A stretch of DNA of 16,229 bases from assembly GCA_036939355.1 (NCBI GenBank), contig JALLAP010001014.1, positions 1 to 16,229 on the forward strand, in the 5' to 3' direction. Below are positions 16,048 through 16,229 of this stretch, one piece after another. Each line of letters begins with the position of its first letter. Within the stretch, counting starts at the first letter, position 1. A model generated the notes under the pieces. That model did not search any database, had not been told where the DNA came from, and was given only the letters and a program-made list of their open reading frames with translations. Made by a program: the position numbers and the translations under genes. The DNA is from Thalassiosira profunda (taxonomy: Eukaryota; Bacillariophyta; Thalassiosirophyceae; Thalassiosirales; Thalassiosiraceae).

Positions 16048-16229
16048 CTAGAACCGGCCGCCATATTCGTGACTCGTTTGTTTCTTCTTCTGCTTGTAGA
16101 CGCCACTGCGAGCAAAGACAGACAGTCAGTACACACATATAACAGATTCCTCGCACAGAAGAAGAAGCAGGAAGGCACTCACTACAAATGGTTTTCGGCG
16201 AATGCAAAGGCAGTCGTATCGACCTTGTT
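16048..16229 (-). CDS. 3' end of an unrecognised protein-coding gene (one intron, runs off the right edge)
   Basis: Exon 16183-16229 reads NKVDTTAFAFAENHL; a 77-nt intron (16106-16182) starts GTGAGT and ends GCTCGCAG; the last exon (16048-16105) reads YGVYKQKKKQTSHEYGGRF and stops with TAG at 16048-16050. Intron length and sites match those of the SBNO gene, and the phase joins cleanly (TA|T, Tyr). The tail is Lys-rich with a Gly-Gly-Arg-Phe end. I do not recognise the family. Other frames across the same splice also stay open for some distance, so the frame choice rests on the protein-like look and the tidy stop. Confidence 0.5.

Overview
The window is nuclear DNA of a eukaryotic alga, most likely a stramenopile with a red-lineage complex plastid (diatom-like). 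Support comes from spliceosomal introns of a uniform 76-83 nt with GT..AG ends, N-terminal signal-plus-transit style presequences, a twin-arginine thylakoid-lumen presequence, and a nuclear gene for a bacterial-type DnaG primase. The species call is inference. TAA, TAG and TGA all end genes here, so the standard code applies.

Layout, left to right, with strands alternating strictly: (1) minus, 1-1495, N-terminal part of a DnaG-type primase with a plastid-type presequence, running off the left edge; (2) plus, 1896-3262, a membrane-anchored glycosyltransferase-like protein of the rhamnan-synthesis-F type with an unresolved splice or stop problem; (3) minus, 3300-3611, half of a SPRY domain without its N-terminal half; (4) minus, 3601-4371, a phytol/dolichol kinase-like membrane protein; (5) plus, 4748-5326, a small thylakoid-lumen protein; (6) minus, 5673-6740, an eight-MORN-repeat plus RING-finger protein split by two compensating one-base shifts; (7) plus, 7321-13219, a large Strawberry notch (SBNO) helicase-like protein in eight exons, with SUMO-interaction-like motifs, TPRs and a zinc finger ahead of the helicase core; (8) minus, 13422-14597, an SRR1-family protein; (9) plus, 14778-15584, an IMPACT/YigZ-family protein; (10) minus, about 15624-15882, a C-terminal fragment resembling FAD-dependent amine/amino-acid oxidoreductases; (11) minus, 16048-16229, the 3' end of an unrecognised gene with one intron.

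Four head-to-head pairs (1/2, 4/5, 6/7, 8/9) share divergent intergenic regions of 180-580 bp. Three of these contain a TACGTA-type motif, which is a candidate shared element. The genes do not form one pathway. Plastid functions recur (primase, lumen protein, phytol kinase-like), together with nuclear regulators (SBNO, SRR1).

Sequence quality matters here. There is an ambiguous base at 8941 exactly where the SBNO frame is lost, two one-base shifts in the MORN-RING gene, a probable shift in the oxidoreductase fragment, and a TAG inside the best homology block of the glycosyltransferase. Several apparent breaks may be draft-assembly errors rather than real pseudogenes. I found no mobile element, CRISPR array, rRNA or convincing tRNA.
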